The position numbers and the translations under genes are program-made. Positions 21,274 to 36,200 of a stretch of DNA of 64,000 nt are shown piece by piece (position 1 is the first letter of the stretch; each line of letters opens with the position of its first letter). The notes beneath the pieces were generated by a model. It was not told the origin of the DNA. It saw nothing but the letters and a program-made list of their open reading frames with translations, and did not search any database. The stretch covers positions 1 through 64,000 of the forward strand of contig WNNJ02002095.1 of NCBI GenBank assembly GCA_012934845.2, given 5' to 3'. This stretch comes from Pomphorhynchus laevis (Eukaryota > Acanthocephala > Palaeacanthocephala > Echinorhynchida > Pomphorhynchidae).

Positions 21274-24200
21274 GTTGGACTTTAAAGAGACTATGATTTA
21301 TATTTCACTAAATTAAATTTCGAAATTATTACCCTAAAAATTATACACCAAACATTAAAACCAACAATTCTTCTACATTAGCAGTTCCAGTCTCGAACAT
21401 GTTGAGCATGCTGTACGAATGTTGTAACGATATCATTAATCAAATAACAATCATTATTAAATTACCATTATTAAATTATAGTATTATATTATTTTTAAAT
21501 TAATTACAAAGTTTGAATTCGAAAATTTTCAATAAGTGAATCGAATGCTTTTGTAACATCAATTAATGCTGCCGTGAATGTATTTCAACAATAATAATAA
21601 AATAATAAAGATTTTCTTAATAACAACTAATAAATGCACAAATAGAAAAGGTAAAACAATTTAGCATATTATAATGTACAGTTTACCGATTAATCCTCGC
21701 ATAGACGATAAGTCTAATATATTGCAGAGCCGGGATCAAGCCAAACCAGCAAATATCAACGCGATGCTTTCCGAGTGAACCATTTAGGGTCTGAAATACA
21801 CCTACAGCTCAAACGAAGAGCGCGATGGACGGTAGTCTCGATACAAAGAGCTTAAGAAATCTTAATCTTTGCTCTGGTGGACGTCTTTTTGAAAAGAAGA
21901 CTAATCCCGAGATTGCCCAGCTTAACCAAAGACTTACCTGAGCGCTCCTACTTAATGACAGCTGCTTGGCCTGTTTCGGTGCCCATCTAGCTATCTTTAG
22001 GTCATTTTTGAATCTATTCAATTCGGATCGGGCAGTCTAGTTTACCGTAACGGTAAACCCGAGGTATCTTACTCGATGTGTAAATACTTGGAGTAGTTGA
22101 TTGTGCCAAATGGAAGAGATAGCCAATGTTGCTAGCCTCTTTACCTTTTTATTTGTGGCAGCAGCGCCATGAAAGACAACCATCTGCTGTTTAGATGAGT
22201 TGAGTAGAAGATTGGAATGAGATAGCTGGTCTTTTAACCTTAAAAAGAAACGGCAAATGTACGAGACTACATCTTTGCACATGCGTCCTGTAAGCAGGGA
22301 TGTGATATCATTAACATATACCACTAGATGTTGATCACGTATAAAAGGTTTGAACATAACAATGGATGCTACAAGAAATAAGATTGTAGAAAGATGGTAG
22401 TCTTGAGGCACACCTGTAATTGGGGAGAACTGACGAGCATCAGAGCCATCTTCGTAAAATAATCGCTTGTTATACAACAATATCTCCACCCTGTTAACAA
22501 TTTTCGCAGGTAACATGAGCGATCTGAGAGGGAGATAACAAAAGGAATATAAATGCAGCCGAAAGTCAAGAAATATAGCCACAGCATGTTGATGGATTTA
22601 ATCTTGGCAAAACCTATGCACTTCACCTATATCGAGTGGACCGACCGATTCTTTGCAAACACATGAAAACCTGGTGGGCTTAAATTTCGCCTACTTAAAT
22701 GATTGCAGATTTTACGCGCAATCACTTTTTCGTAAATGGAGATGAGGGCATTTTGGGTCAAAATAAGCCGTAGATATTTAGGGCATGTTACCGGTTATTT
22801 CTTTGGTAAAAATATTCGACTGGTAATGCTAAAACCGACAATATCATATGATGAGGCTAAAAGCATAGTGGTGGTTACTTCCTTTCATTGACTGTCTTAG
22901 AAAAGCTGACATACGCGAGTTGAGAGTGGCTTATGGGTGTTGGAGGTTCATGAAAGCGAACATGAAGAGATGATAATATCCGTAACCGAAAGATCTCTAC
23001 TCCTGAATCAGTCTTAGGTAAGGATTGGTTTGAGAGTAAGATTGGCTCCATAATTGTGAAGAAATAGTGACTATTCCAAAACTTTATCAATATATATGTT
23101 TCCAATCCAGCCTGATGCCCTATTTTATTCAGCTGACAAACATCTAGAAAATCTTCCAGAAGGAGGACTGAGATGGATTTAGACGAGCAATGCTAGCCTT
23201 ATCCAATTGGAGTCTATACCTAGAACTCCAATATTATTTCGAGAGAGCTTATCTTAAGGAAACAAAGATTGGGGAAATGTAACATTTTTCCTAGGACCTT
23301 GAATTTTATCGGAGTGGGATTAAAAATGCAATTTTTGTAGGTAGTCGAAAGTATCCTGGTAGCTTGCAAAGAGAGATAGAAATTAAATCAGGTCGAACTC
23401 TAATCAGGTGGTCAATTGTTAGCGTGACTGGTTTGTACAAACGGGTTTATACAGCCACTTCGCATGTAGCAGAAGAATGTCGAGGAGAGAATTAGTTGTT
23501 AAGCGATGAAAAGTTAGAGCTGGTGGTTTGTGAATAAGATAATCGTCCCTGTCTATACAGAGTGCTGCTATAATTCAACGACCAGATCTGTCGTTGAAGT
23601 CACCAAGTAACAGGTCATAGTCACTGACTAATATCGTATCATCGAGGTCACGGATCTTGTGAATCTCCCCAGCCGAATATAGATATTAGCTAAGGTGATG
23701 GGTTTTACCGTCCTTACAAAGTGTTGTACTAAATAAGATAGGACAAGACATTACTAATTTAGTAAGATGGAAGATCTTAAGGAAATGGCTGCCCCTTCCA
23801 CATCCGAAACTAACAAGGGACACGCTGTTCTTCATCGGGTGAAAAGGGTGTCCCCCGGGTGAACTAATTTACAAGGTAGGTGCTACAACCGAAACTAATT
23901 TCAATGAAAACCAATTTGTCGTATTTTTTGACTCTGTAGTTGGAGAATATATCCACTGCTGGGCGCATGGAGTAATACCAGACAGCTACAATGTTAGTAA
24001 TCTCTCTTTACATTTTAGCTGTATAGGAGCATCTCTTTTCATTCACCAGTGAGACTATTTTTTAATAATTAGACTTTTATGACATCATTACACATCATAA
24101 TGGCACATTGATAAGTTACAAAATGACAATGTTATGCTGCACTTGGTTCATTGAACGGAGTGCAGTCCGTTTATTGAACGAAAAAAAACAACTATCGACT

Positions 24201-27200
24201 AATATCAAGGAATTACCATGAATTATATTATGAATGTCAGCGGTTTTGTTCAATCAACTCGTTTATCTGTAAATTTATACCAAAACTGACCTATTCCTTC
24301 GCATTTTCTAATCCACCTAAAGACAAATGCCAAATATAACGTGGTATTTCGGCACTTTTGATCGTTGGAAGGCAGTTGTACGAAAAAAATACTACGGTTG
24401 CTTACTTATTGAATTCATGTTTATGTGTACGATTTTTACGAATATTTAAAGAAAGTATTCAAAAAGGGGCAAACATCGGTGTGTAATCCAAAATCCATTG
24501 GGATACGTTCTAAATAAAAGCATTTGCTTAAACTGTTTATTTGATATGCTTTTTTAATTATAAGAGATAAGTGTATTCCGTGGGAAGTTGTAAATCATCA
24601 GTTTGGTGGCCATGAAAGATTTGACGAAACGATACTTAGTACCGTTTCGTCGTCGTTTTGACTCTTTAGTGACGGATACTTTCCACTGTTGAATGCATGG
24701 GAGGACTGACATACGGCACAAGGCAAGTCAAATTATTTTCAATTTTTTAATATTTAGTATCATTTAATTAATTTTTTAATTTACAAATAGTTCAATTACT
24801 GTTATTGCACTGATTTTGTTTTAAAGACAATGTAAAATGTCTATTTATTTTGAAGAGGTTTTATTTAGATACCCAATATTCGAATATATAATATGAATTT
24901 AAATTTAGAATAGAGAAATCGACATTATGAGAAAAGTCAGGCATCCTAATATCGTTTCATTGCTGTACTATTTTTACTCCAGCGGTGACAAGGTTTGTTG
25001 TGTTTTTGTCGTGATTGATGTATTATGATATTTTTTAAATCATAAAATGATGTATGCTGGATGTCCTTATACGGACATATCCTTATGTCCTTAATTAACG
25101 TTATCACAATTTTAGTATTCAGAACAGACTGCACAATTTATCATAAAGTTTATGGACATTTTACTTATTAAATAAATATTATTATTTAATCTCATTTTTT
25201 AAATATATTTTTAAATACTCAAATAAATATTTGATTGGTTATTATCTAATTTAATTACTTATCATAGATAATTACATTTGGAATTTACTAAATATGAAAA
25301 GTAACGTTTTTGTCGTTTACAATATTTTCATAAAAAACTTCGATTTGATGTAAGCGTCAACTAATATGATTTTCTAGATAAAATTCGATTTTTAAATTTT
25401 TTATCATTTATTATATAATTAAAAATTGTTCCAAATAGTGTAACTTTAATGAACTCGAACTTGAATGATACAATTTTTTGTTACTTGCCAATTATTATGT
25501 AACTTGGATCTGATTTTATTTTCACAAGTATAAATCATTTTGATCGCATATGTTTAAATCATCTCTATTTTAATCGTTTCTACTTTGTTCGACTCAATTT
25601 TATTCTGCTCAATTTCGGAAATATTCTATTCATCTTAATTTATTTTTTTTGCTCTACTAAATTCGGATCTATATTATTTGGCAATGATTTATTCGGATCT
25701 ATTTTATTCGGCTCTATTTTATTCGCCTCAATTTTATTCGACGCAATTTCTTACGGCTCTATTTTATTCGGCTCTATTTTATTCGGCTCTATTATATTCA
25801 GCGCAATTTTATTCGACTCAATTTTATACGGCTTTATTTCATTCTTCACTATTTCATTCGACTCGATTCCATTCGGCTCTATTTTATTCGACTCAATTTC
25901 ATTCTACTTCAATTTAATCGTCTCTATTTTATTTGACTCTTTTTTATTCTGATCTTTTTATTCGGCTCTATTTTATTCGGCTCTTTTTTATTCGTCTCTA
26001 TTTCATTCGACTCTATTTCATTCTGATATTTTTTATTCCACTCAATTTCATTCTGGTCTAATTTATTCGGCTCTTTTATTTTCGGCTCTATTTCATTCGT
26101 CTCTTTTTCATTTGGCTCTATTTCATTTGGCTCTATTTCATTCGACTCTATTTCATTCGGCTCTATTTCATTCGACTCTATTTCATTCGACTCTATTTCA
26201 TTCGACTCAATTTTATTCGGCTCCATTTTATTCGGCTCTATTTCATTCGGCTCTATTTGATTCGGCTCCATTTTATTCGGCTATATTTCATTCGGCTCTA
26301 TTTTATTCGGCTCCATTTTATTCGGCTCTATTTCATTCGGCTCTATTTTATTCGGCTCTATTTTATTCGGCTCTATTTCATTCGGCTCTATTTCATTCTG
26401 ATATTTTTTATTCCACTCAATTTCATTCTGCTCTAATTTATTCGTTTCATTCGGCTCTATTTTATTCGGCTCTATTTTATTCGGCTCTATTTCATTCGGC
26501 TCTATTTTATTCGGCTCTATTTTATTCGGCTCTATTTTATTCGGCTCTATTTTATTCGGCTCTATTTTATTCGGCTCTATTTTATTCGGCTCTATTTTAT
26601 TCGGCTCTATTTTATTCGGCTCTATTTTATTCGGCTCTATTTTATTCGGCTCTATTTTATTCGGCTCTATTTTATTCGGCTCTATTTTATTCGGCTCTAT
26701 TTTATTCGGCTCTATTTATTCATCTCTATTCCATTCGGCTCTATTTCATTCGACTCTATTTTATTCGGCTCAATTTCATTCGACTCTATTTCGTTCGGCT
26801 CAATTTCATTCGACTTTATTTCATTCGATTAACTCTATTTCATTTTACTCTCTTTAATTCTGATATTTTTTATTCCACTCAATTTCATTCTGCTCGAATT
26901 TATTTGGCTCTTTTATTTTCGACTCTTTTATTCAAGACTCTTTTATTTTCGACTCTATTTCATTCGGCTCTATTTCATTCGGCTCTATTTCATTCGGCTC
27001 TATTTCATTCGGCTCTATTTCATTCGGCTCTATTTCATTCGGCTCTATTTTGATCGAATCAAGTTGATTCGACTCAATTTTATAATACTCTATTTCATTC
27101 GGCTCTATTTTATTCGGCTCTAATTTTTTCGGCTCTATTTAATTCGACTCAATTTTATTCGGCTCTATTTTATTCAGCTCTATTTCATTCGACTCTAATT

Positions 27201-30200
27201 TTTTCAGCTCTATTTAATTCGACTCAATTTTATTCGGATCTATTTTATTCTGCTTAATTTTATTTGGCTCTATTTCATTCGACTCAATTTCATTCGTCTC
27301 AATTTTATTCGGCTCTATTTCATTCAGCTCTATTTTATTCGGCTCTAATTTTTTGGCTCTATTTAATTCGACTCAATTTTATTCGGATCTATTTTATTCG
27401 GCTCTTTTCTATTTGGCTCTATTTCATTCGACTCTATTTCATTCTGATATTTTTATACCACTCAATTTTATTCTGTCCTAATTTATTCGGCTCTTTTATT
27501 TTCGGCTCTATTTCATTCGGCTCTTTTCTATTTGGCTCTATTTCATTCGACTCTATTTCATTCTGATATTTTTTATTCCACTCAATTTCATTCTGCCCTA
27601 ATTTATTCGGCTCTATTTCATTCGGCTCTATTTCATTCGGCTCTATTTCATTCGGCTCTATTTTATTCGTCTCTATTTTTTCGGCTCTATTTTATTCGGC
27701 TCTTTGGATCTAATTCATTCGACTCTATTTCATTCGACTCTGTTTCATTCGAATCAATTTTATTCGGATCGAATGTTTTCGGCTCTATTTCATTCGCCTC
27801 AATTTTATTCGGCTCTGTTTTATTCGGCTCTATTTCATTCGACTCAATTTCATTCGGCTCTATCTTATTCGGCTCTATTTTATTCTACTCTATTTCATTC
27901 AACTCAATTTCATTCGGCTCTATTTTATTCTACTCTATGTCATTCAACTCAATTTTATTCTGCTCTTTTTCATTCGGCTCTATTTTTTTCGGCTCTATTT
28001 CATTCGACTCTATTTCATTCGACTCTATTTTATTCGGCTCTAATTTTTTCGGCTCTATTTCATTTGACTCAATTTCATTCGGCTCTATTTTATTCGAATC
28101 AATTTCATTCTACTCTATTTTATTCGACTCAATTTTATTCGGCTCCATTTTATTCGGCTCTTTTTTATTCTACTCTATTTTATTTGGCTCTATTTAATTC
28201 TGATCTTTTTTATTCGATTCAATTTTATTCGGCTCTATTTCATTTGGCTTTATTTAATTCTGATCTTTTTTATTCGACTCAATTTTATTCGGCTCTATTT
28301 CATTCGACTTAATTTCATCCGGCTCTTTTTTATTCGGCTCTAATTATTTCGGCTCTAATTTATGCGACTCTATTTCATTCGACTCTATTTCATTCTGATA
28401 TTTGTATTCCACTCAATTTCATTCTGCTCTAATTTATTCGGCTCTTTTATTTTCGGCTCTTTTTCATTCGGCTCTATTTCATTCGACTCAATTTCATTCT
28501 GCTCTATTTCATTCGGCTCTTTTTCATTTGACACTATTTCATTCGACTCTATTTCATTCGACTCTATTTCATTCGACTCTATTTCATTCGACTCTATTTC
28601 ATTCGACTCTATTTCATTCGACTCTATTTCATTCGACTCTATTTCATTCGACTCTATTTCATTCGACTCTATTTCATTCGACTCTATTTCATTCGACTCT
28701 ATTTCATTCGACTCAATTTTATTCGGCTCCATTTTATTCGGCTCTATTTTATTCGGCCTCTTTTTTATTCGTCTCTATTTCATTCGACTCTATTTCATTC
28801 TGATATTTGTATTCCACTCAATTTCATTCTGCTCTAATTTATTCGGCTCTTTTATTTTCGGCTCTATTTATTCGGCTCTATTTATTCGGCTCTATTTATT
28901 CGGCTCTATTTATTCGGCTCTATTTATTCGGCTCTATTTATTCGGCTCTATTTATTCGGCTCTATTTATTCGGCTCTATTTATTCGGCTCTATTTATTCG
29001 GCTCTATTTATTCGGCTCTATTTATTCGGCTCTATTTATTCGGCTCTATTTATTCGGCTCTATTTATTCGGCTCTATTTCATTCGACTCTATTTATTCGG
29101 CTCTATTTATTCGGCTCTATTTCATTCGGCTCTATTTTGTTCTACTCTATTTTATTCGGCTCTATTTCATTCGGCTCTATTTTATTCGGCTCTATTGCTC
29201 TAATTCATTCGACTCTATTTCATTCTGATATTTTTTATTCCACTCAATTTCATTCTGCTCTAATCTATTCGGCTCTTTTATTTTCGGTTCTATTTCATTC
29301 GCTTCTTTTCAATCGACTCTATTTCATTCAACTCTTTTTCATTCTACTCAATTTCATTTGACTCTATTTTATTCGGCTCTATTTTATTCGGCTCTATTTT
29401 ATTTGGCTCTATTTATTCATCTCTATTCCATTCGGCTCTATTTCATTCGCTCTATTTCATTCGACTCTATTTTATTCGGCTCAATTTCATTCGACTCTAT
29501 TTCATTCGATTAACTCTATTTCATTTTACTCTCTTTAATTCTGATATTTTTTATTCCACTCAATTTCATTCTGCTCTAATTTATTTGGCTCTTTTATTTT
29601 CGACTCTTTTATTCAAGACTCTTTTTTTTCGACTCTATTTCATTCGGCTCTATTTCATTCGGCTCTATTTCATTCGGCTCTATTTTGATCGAATCAAGTT
29701 GATTCGACTCAATTTTATAATACTCTATTTCATTCGGCTCTATTTTATTCGGCTCTAATTTTTTCGGCTCTATTTAATTCGACTCAATTTTATTCGGCTC
29801 TATTTTATTCAGCTCTATTTCATTCGACTCTAATTTTTTCAGCTCTATTTAATTCGACTCAATTTTATTCGGATCTATTTTATTCTGCTTAATTTTATTT
29901 GGCTCTATTTCATTCGACTCAATTTCATTCGTCTCAATTTTATTCGGCTCTATTTCATTCAGCTCTATTTTATTCGGCTCTAATTTTTTGGCTCTATTTA
30001 ATTCGACTCAATTTTATTCGGATCTATTTTATTCGGCTCTTTTCTATTTGGCTCTATTTCATTCGACTCTATTTCATTCTGTTTTTTATACCACTCAATT
30101 TTATTCTGCCCTAATTTATTGGGCTCTTTTATTTTCGGCTCTATTTATTCGGCTCTTTTATTTTCGGCTCTATTTCATTCGGCTCTTTTCTATTTGGCTC

Positions 30201-33200
30201 TATTTCATTCGACTCTATTTCATTCTGATATTTTTTATTCCACTCAATTTCATTCTGCCCTAATTTATTCGGCTCTATTTCATTCGGCTCTATTTCATTC
30301 GGCTCTATTTCATTCGGCTCTATTTCATTCGGCTCTATTTTATTCGTCTCTATTTTTTCGGCTCTATTTTATTCGGCTCTTTGGATCTAATTCATTCGAC
30401 TCTATTTCATTCGACTCTGTTTCATTCGAATCAATTTTATTCGGATCAAATGTTTTCGGCTCTATTTCATTCGCCTCAATTTTATTCGGCTCTGTTTTAT
30501 TCGGCTCTATTTCATTCGACTCAATTTCATTCGGCTCTATCTTATTCGGCTCTATTTTATTCTACTCTATTTCATTCAACTCAATTTCATTCGGCTCTAT
30601 TTTATTCTACTCTATGTCATTCGACTCAATTTTATTCTGCTCTTTTTCATTCGGCTCTATTTTTTTCGGCTCTATTTCATTCGACTCTATTTCATTCGAC
30701 TCTATTTCATTCGACTCTATTTTATTCGGCTCTAATTTTTTCGGCTCTTATTTCATTTGACTCAATTTCATTCGGCTCTATTTTATTCGAATCAATTTCA
30801 TTCTACTCTATTTTATTCGACTCAATTTTATTCGGCTCCATTTTATTCGGCTCTTCTTTATTCTACTCTATTTTATTTGGCTCTATTTAATTCTGATCTT
30901 TTTTATTCTATTCAATTTTATTCGGCTCTATTTCATTTGGCTTTATTTAATTCTGATCTTTTTTATTCGACTCAATTTTATTCGGCTCTATTTCATTCGA
31001 CTTAATTTCATCCGGCTCTTTTTTATTCGGCTCTAATTATTTCGGCTCTAATTTATGCGACTCTATTTCATTCGACTCAATTTTATCCGGCTCTTTTTTG
31101 GCAATTTTTCATTCGACTCAATTTCATTCTGCTCTATTTCATTCGGCTCTTTTTCATTCGACTCTATTTCATTCGACTCTATTTCATTCGACTCTATTTC
31201 ATTCGACTCTATTTCATTCGACTCTATTTCATTCGACTCTATTTCATTCGACTCTATTTCATTCGACTCTATTTCATTCGACTCTATTTCATTCGACTCT
31301 ATTTCATTCGACTCTATTTCATTCGACTCTATTTCATTCGACTCAATTTTATTCGGCTCCATTTTATTCGGCTCTATTTTATTCGGCTCTTTTTTATTCG
31401 TCTCTATTTCATTCGACTCTATTTCATTCTGATATTTGTATTCCACTCAATTTCATTCTGCTCTAATTTATTCGGCTCTTTTATTTTCGGCTCTATTTAT
31501 TCGGCTCTATTTATTCGGCTCTATTTATTCGGCTCTATTTATTCGGCTCTATTTATTCGGCTCTATTTATTCGGCTCTATTTTTTCGGCTCTTTTTATTC
31601 GGCTCTATTTATTCGGCTCTATTTATTCGGCTCTATTTATTCGGCTCTATTTATTCGGCTCTATTTATTCGGCTCTATTTATTCGGCTCTATTTATTCGG
31701 CTCTATTTATTCGGCTCTTTTTATTCGGCTCTATTTCATTCGACTCTATTTATTCGGCCCTATTTATTCGGCTCTATTTCATTCGGCTCTATTTTGTTCT
31801 ACTCTATTTTATTCGGCTCTATTTCATTCGGCTCTTTTTTATTCGGCTCTATTGCTCTAATTCATTCGACTCTATTTCATTCGACTCTGTTTCATTCGAA
31901 TCAATTTTATCCGGCTCTTTTTTATTCGGATCAAATGTTTTCGGCTCTATTTCATTCGCCTCAATTTTCGTCGGCTCTATTTTATTCGGCTCTATTTCAT
32001 TCGACTCAATTTCATTCGACTCTATTTTATTCTACTTTATTTAATTTGACTCAATTTCATTCGGCTCTATCTCATTCGGCTCTATTTTATTCTACTCTAT
32101 TTCAATCGACTCTATTTCATTTGACTCAATTTCATTCGACTCTATTTCATTCGGCTCTATTTTGATCGAATCAAGTTGATTCGACTCAATTTTATTATAC
32201 TCTGTTTCATTCGGCTCTATTTTATTCGGCTCTAATTTTTTCGGCTCTATTTAATTCGACTCAATTTTATTCGGCTCTATTTTATTCAGCTCTATTTCAT
32301 TCGACTCTAATTTTTTCAGCTCTATTTAATTCGACTCAATTTTATTCGGATCTATTTTATTCTGCTTAATTTTATTTGGCTCTATTTCATTCGACTCAAT
32401 TTCATTCGTCTCAATTTTATTCGGCTCTATTTCATTCAGCTCTATTTTATTCGGCTCTAATTTTTTGGCTCTATTTTATTCGACTCAATTTTATTCGGAT
32501 CTATTTTATTCGGCTCTTTTCTATTTGGCTCTATTTCATTCGACTCTATTTCATTCTGATATTTTTATACCACTCAATTTCATTCTGCCCTTATTTATTC
32601 AGCTCTTTTTTTTCGGCTCTTTTGCTTTTGACTCTATTTCATTCGACTCTATTTCATTCTGATATTTTTTATTCCACTCAATTTCATTCTGCCCTAATTT
32701 ATTCGGCTCTATTTCATTCGGCTCTATTTCATTCGGCTCTATTTTATTCGTCTCTATTTTTCGGCTCAATTTTATTCGGCTCTTTGGATCTAATTCATTC
32801 GACTCTATTTCATTCGACTATGTTTCATTCGAATCAATTTTATTCGGATCAAATGTTTTCGGCTCTATTTCATTCGCCTCAATTTTATTCGGCTCTATTT
32901 TATTCTACTCTATTTCATTCAACTCAATTTCATTCGGCTCTGTCTCATTCGGCTCTATTTTATTCTACTCTATTTCATTCGACTCAATTTTATTTTGCTC
33001 TTTTTCATTCGGCTCTATTTTTTCGGCTCTATTTCATTCGACTCTATTTTATTCGGCTCTATTTTATTCGGCTCTGGTTTATTCGGCTCTAATTTTTTCG
33101 GCTCTATTTCATTTGACTCAATTTCATTCGGCTCTTTTTCATTCGGCTCTATTTTATTCAACTCAATTTCATTCGGCTCTGTCTCATTCGGCTCTTTTTT

Positions 33201-36200
33201 TTCGGCTCTATTTTATTCGGCTCTGTTTTATTCGGCTCTATTTTATTCGGCTCTATTTTATTCGGCTCTATTTTATTCGGCTCTATTTTATTCGGCTCTA
33301 TTTTATTCGGCTCTATTTTATTCGGCTCTATTTTATTCGGCTCTATTTTATTCGGCTCTATTTTATTCGGCTCTATTTTATTCGGCTCTAATTTTTTCGG
33401 CTCTATTTCATTTGACTCAATTTCATTCGGCTCTCTTTCATTCGGCTCTATTTTATTCGACTCTATTTCATTCGACTCTATTTTATTCGACTCAATTTTA
33501 TTCGGCTCCATTTTATTCGGCTATTTTATTCTACTCTATTTTATTTGGCTCTATTTAATTCTGATCTTTTTTATTCGATTCAATTTTATTCGTCTCTATT
33601 TCATTCGACCTTATTTCATCCGGCTCTTTTTTATTCGGCTCTAATTATTTCGCCCCTAATTCATGCGACTCCATTTCATTCGACTTAATTTTATCCGGCT
33701 CTTTTTTGGCTCTTTTTCATTCGACTCAATTTCATTCGACTCTATTTCATTCGATTCTATTTCATTCGACTCTATTTCATTCGACTCAATTTTATTCGGC
33801 TCCATTTTATTCGGCTCTTTTTTATTCGTCTCTATTTCATTCGACTCTGTTTCATTCTGATATTTGTATTCCACTCAATTTCATTCTGCTCTAATTTATT
33901 CGGCTCTTTTATTTTCGGCTCTTTTTCATTCGGCTCTATTTCATTCGACTCTATTTCATTCGACTCTATTTCATTCGACTCTATTTCATTCGACTCTATT
34001 TCATTCGACTCTATTTCATTCGACTCTATTTCATTCGACTCTATTTCATTCGACTCTATTTCATTCGACTCTTTTTCATTCGACTCTATTTCATTTGCCT
34101 CTATTTCATTCGACTCAATTTTATTCGGCTCAATTATATTCGGCTCTATTTTATTCGGCTCTTTTTTATTCGGTTATTTTTTATTCGTCTCTGTTTCATT
34201 CGACTCTATTTCATTCTGATATTTTTATTCCACTCAATTTCATTCTGCTCCAATTTATTCGGCTCTTTTATTTTCGGCTCTATTTCATTTGTCTCTGTTT
34301 CATTTGGCTCTATTTCATTCGGCTCTATTTCATTCGGCTCTATTTCATTCGACTCTATTTCATTCGACTCTATTTCATTCGACTCTATTTCATTCGACTC
34401 TATTTCATTCGACTCTATTTCATTCGACTCTATTTCATTCGACTCAATTTTATTCGGCTCCATTTTATTCGGCTCTTTTTCATTCGGCTCTATTTTATTC
34501 GGCTCCATTTTATTCGGCTCTATTTCATTCGACTCAATTTTATTCGGCTCTTTTTTATTCGACTTTATTTTATTAGGCTCTATTTTTTTTGGCTCTTTTT
34601 ACTTCTGATCTTTTTTATTCGACTCAATTTTATTCGGCTCTATTTAATTCTGATCTTTTTTATTCCACTCAATTTCATTCGGCTCTATTTAATTCTGATC
34701 TTTTTTATTAGACTTAATTTCATTCGGCTCTATTTCATTTGACTCTTTTTCATTCTACTCTATTTCATTCAATTATTTTGCATTTGAATCTATTTCATTC
34801 GACTCGATTTAATGCGGCCCTATTTTATTCCAATCAATTTCATTCGTCTCTATTTAATTCAACTCTTTTTATTAGGATCTTTTTTATTCGGCTCAATTTT
34901 TTCGTCTCAATTATATTTGTTTTTTTATTCGTCTCTATTCTGTTTGCTCTATTTCATTTTGCTCTATTTAATTCTGATCTTTTTTATTCCACTCAATTTC
35001 ATTCGGCTCTGTTTAATTGTGATCTTTTTTATTCGACTCAATTTTATTCGTCTCAATTATATTCGTCGCTATTTCATTTAGCTCTTTTCTATTTGGCTCT
35101 TTTTCATTTTACTCTATTTAATTCTGATCTTTTTTATTACACTCAATTTCATTCGGCTCTATTTAATTCTGATCTTTTTTATTGGACTCAATTTTATTCG
35201 GCTCTATTTCATTCGACTCAATTTCATTATGCTTCTATTTTTTCGTCTCTGTTTCATTTGGCTCTATTTCATTTGGCTCTATTTCATTCGGCTCTATTTC
35301 ATTCGACTCTATTTCATTCGACTTTATTTCATTCTACTCTATTTCATTCGTCTCTATTTCATTATACTCTATTTAATTCTGATCTTTTTTATTCCACTTT
35401 ATTTCATTCTGCTCTTATTTATTTGGCTCTATTTAATTCTGATCTTTTTTATTCCAGTCAATTTCATTCGGCTCTATTTATTTCTGATCTTTTTTATTCG
35501 ACTCAATTTTTTCGGCTCTATTTCATTCGACTCATTTTCATTATGCTTCAATTTTCTCGTCTCTATTTCATTCGACTCTATTTCATTCGATTTTTTTTTC
35601 AATCTACTCTATTTCATTCAACTCTATTGCATTCGAATCTATTTCATTCGACTCGATTCCATTCGCCTCTGTTTTATTCGACTCAATTTCATTCTGCTTC
35701 AATTTAATCGTCTCTATTTTATGTGACTCTTTTTTATTCTGATCTTCTTTATTCTGATCTTTTTTATTCTGATCTTTTTTATTCTGATCTTTTTTCGGCT
35801 CTATTTTATTCGTCTCTACTTCATTCGACTATATTTTATTCGGCTCCTTATTATTCGTCTCTATTTAATTCAACTCTTTTTTATTAGGCTCTTTTTTATT
35901 CGGCTCAATTTTATTCGGCTCAATTTTATTCGGCTCAATTTTATTCGGCTCAATTTTATTCGGCTCAATTTTATTCTGCTCTATTTCATTTGACTCTGTT
36001 TCATTTTACTCTATTTCATTCCACTCTATTTCATTCGACTCTATTTCATTTTACTCTCTTTGATTCTGATATTTTTTATTCCACTCAATTTCATTCTGCT
36101 CTTATTTATTTGGCTCTTTTTAATTCTGATCTTTTTTATTCCCGATTTTATTTGGCCTTTTTTTATTCGGCTCTATTTAATTCGGCTCTATTTAATTCGT

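Larger units (their letters stand above)
21285..24900. other. GSK3 intron 1 content
   Basis: Mostly an antisense LINE A relic (21.78-23.79 kb), then unassigned DNA (23.8-24.6 kb) and a hammerhead-like repeat at about 24.63-24.73 kb. Confidence 0.7.
27051..34200 (+). repeat. Higher-order repeat of about 2.5-2.6 kb within the minisatellite
   Basis: A marker (tgatcgaatcaagttgattc) occurs at 27051, 29686 and 32163, spacing 2,635 and 2,477. Matching landmarks recur between them: the 'ggatctaattcattc' break, the 'ggatc(g/a)aatgttttc' break and the 'gatatttttatacc/ttattcc' break. Confidence 0.85.
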
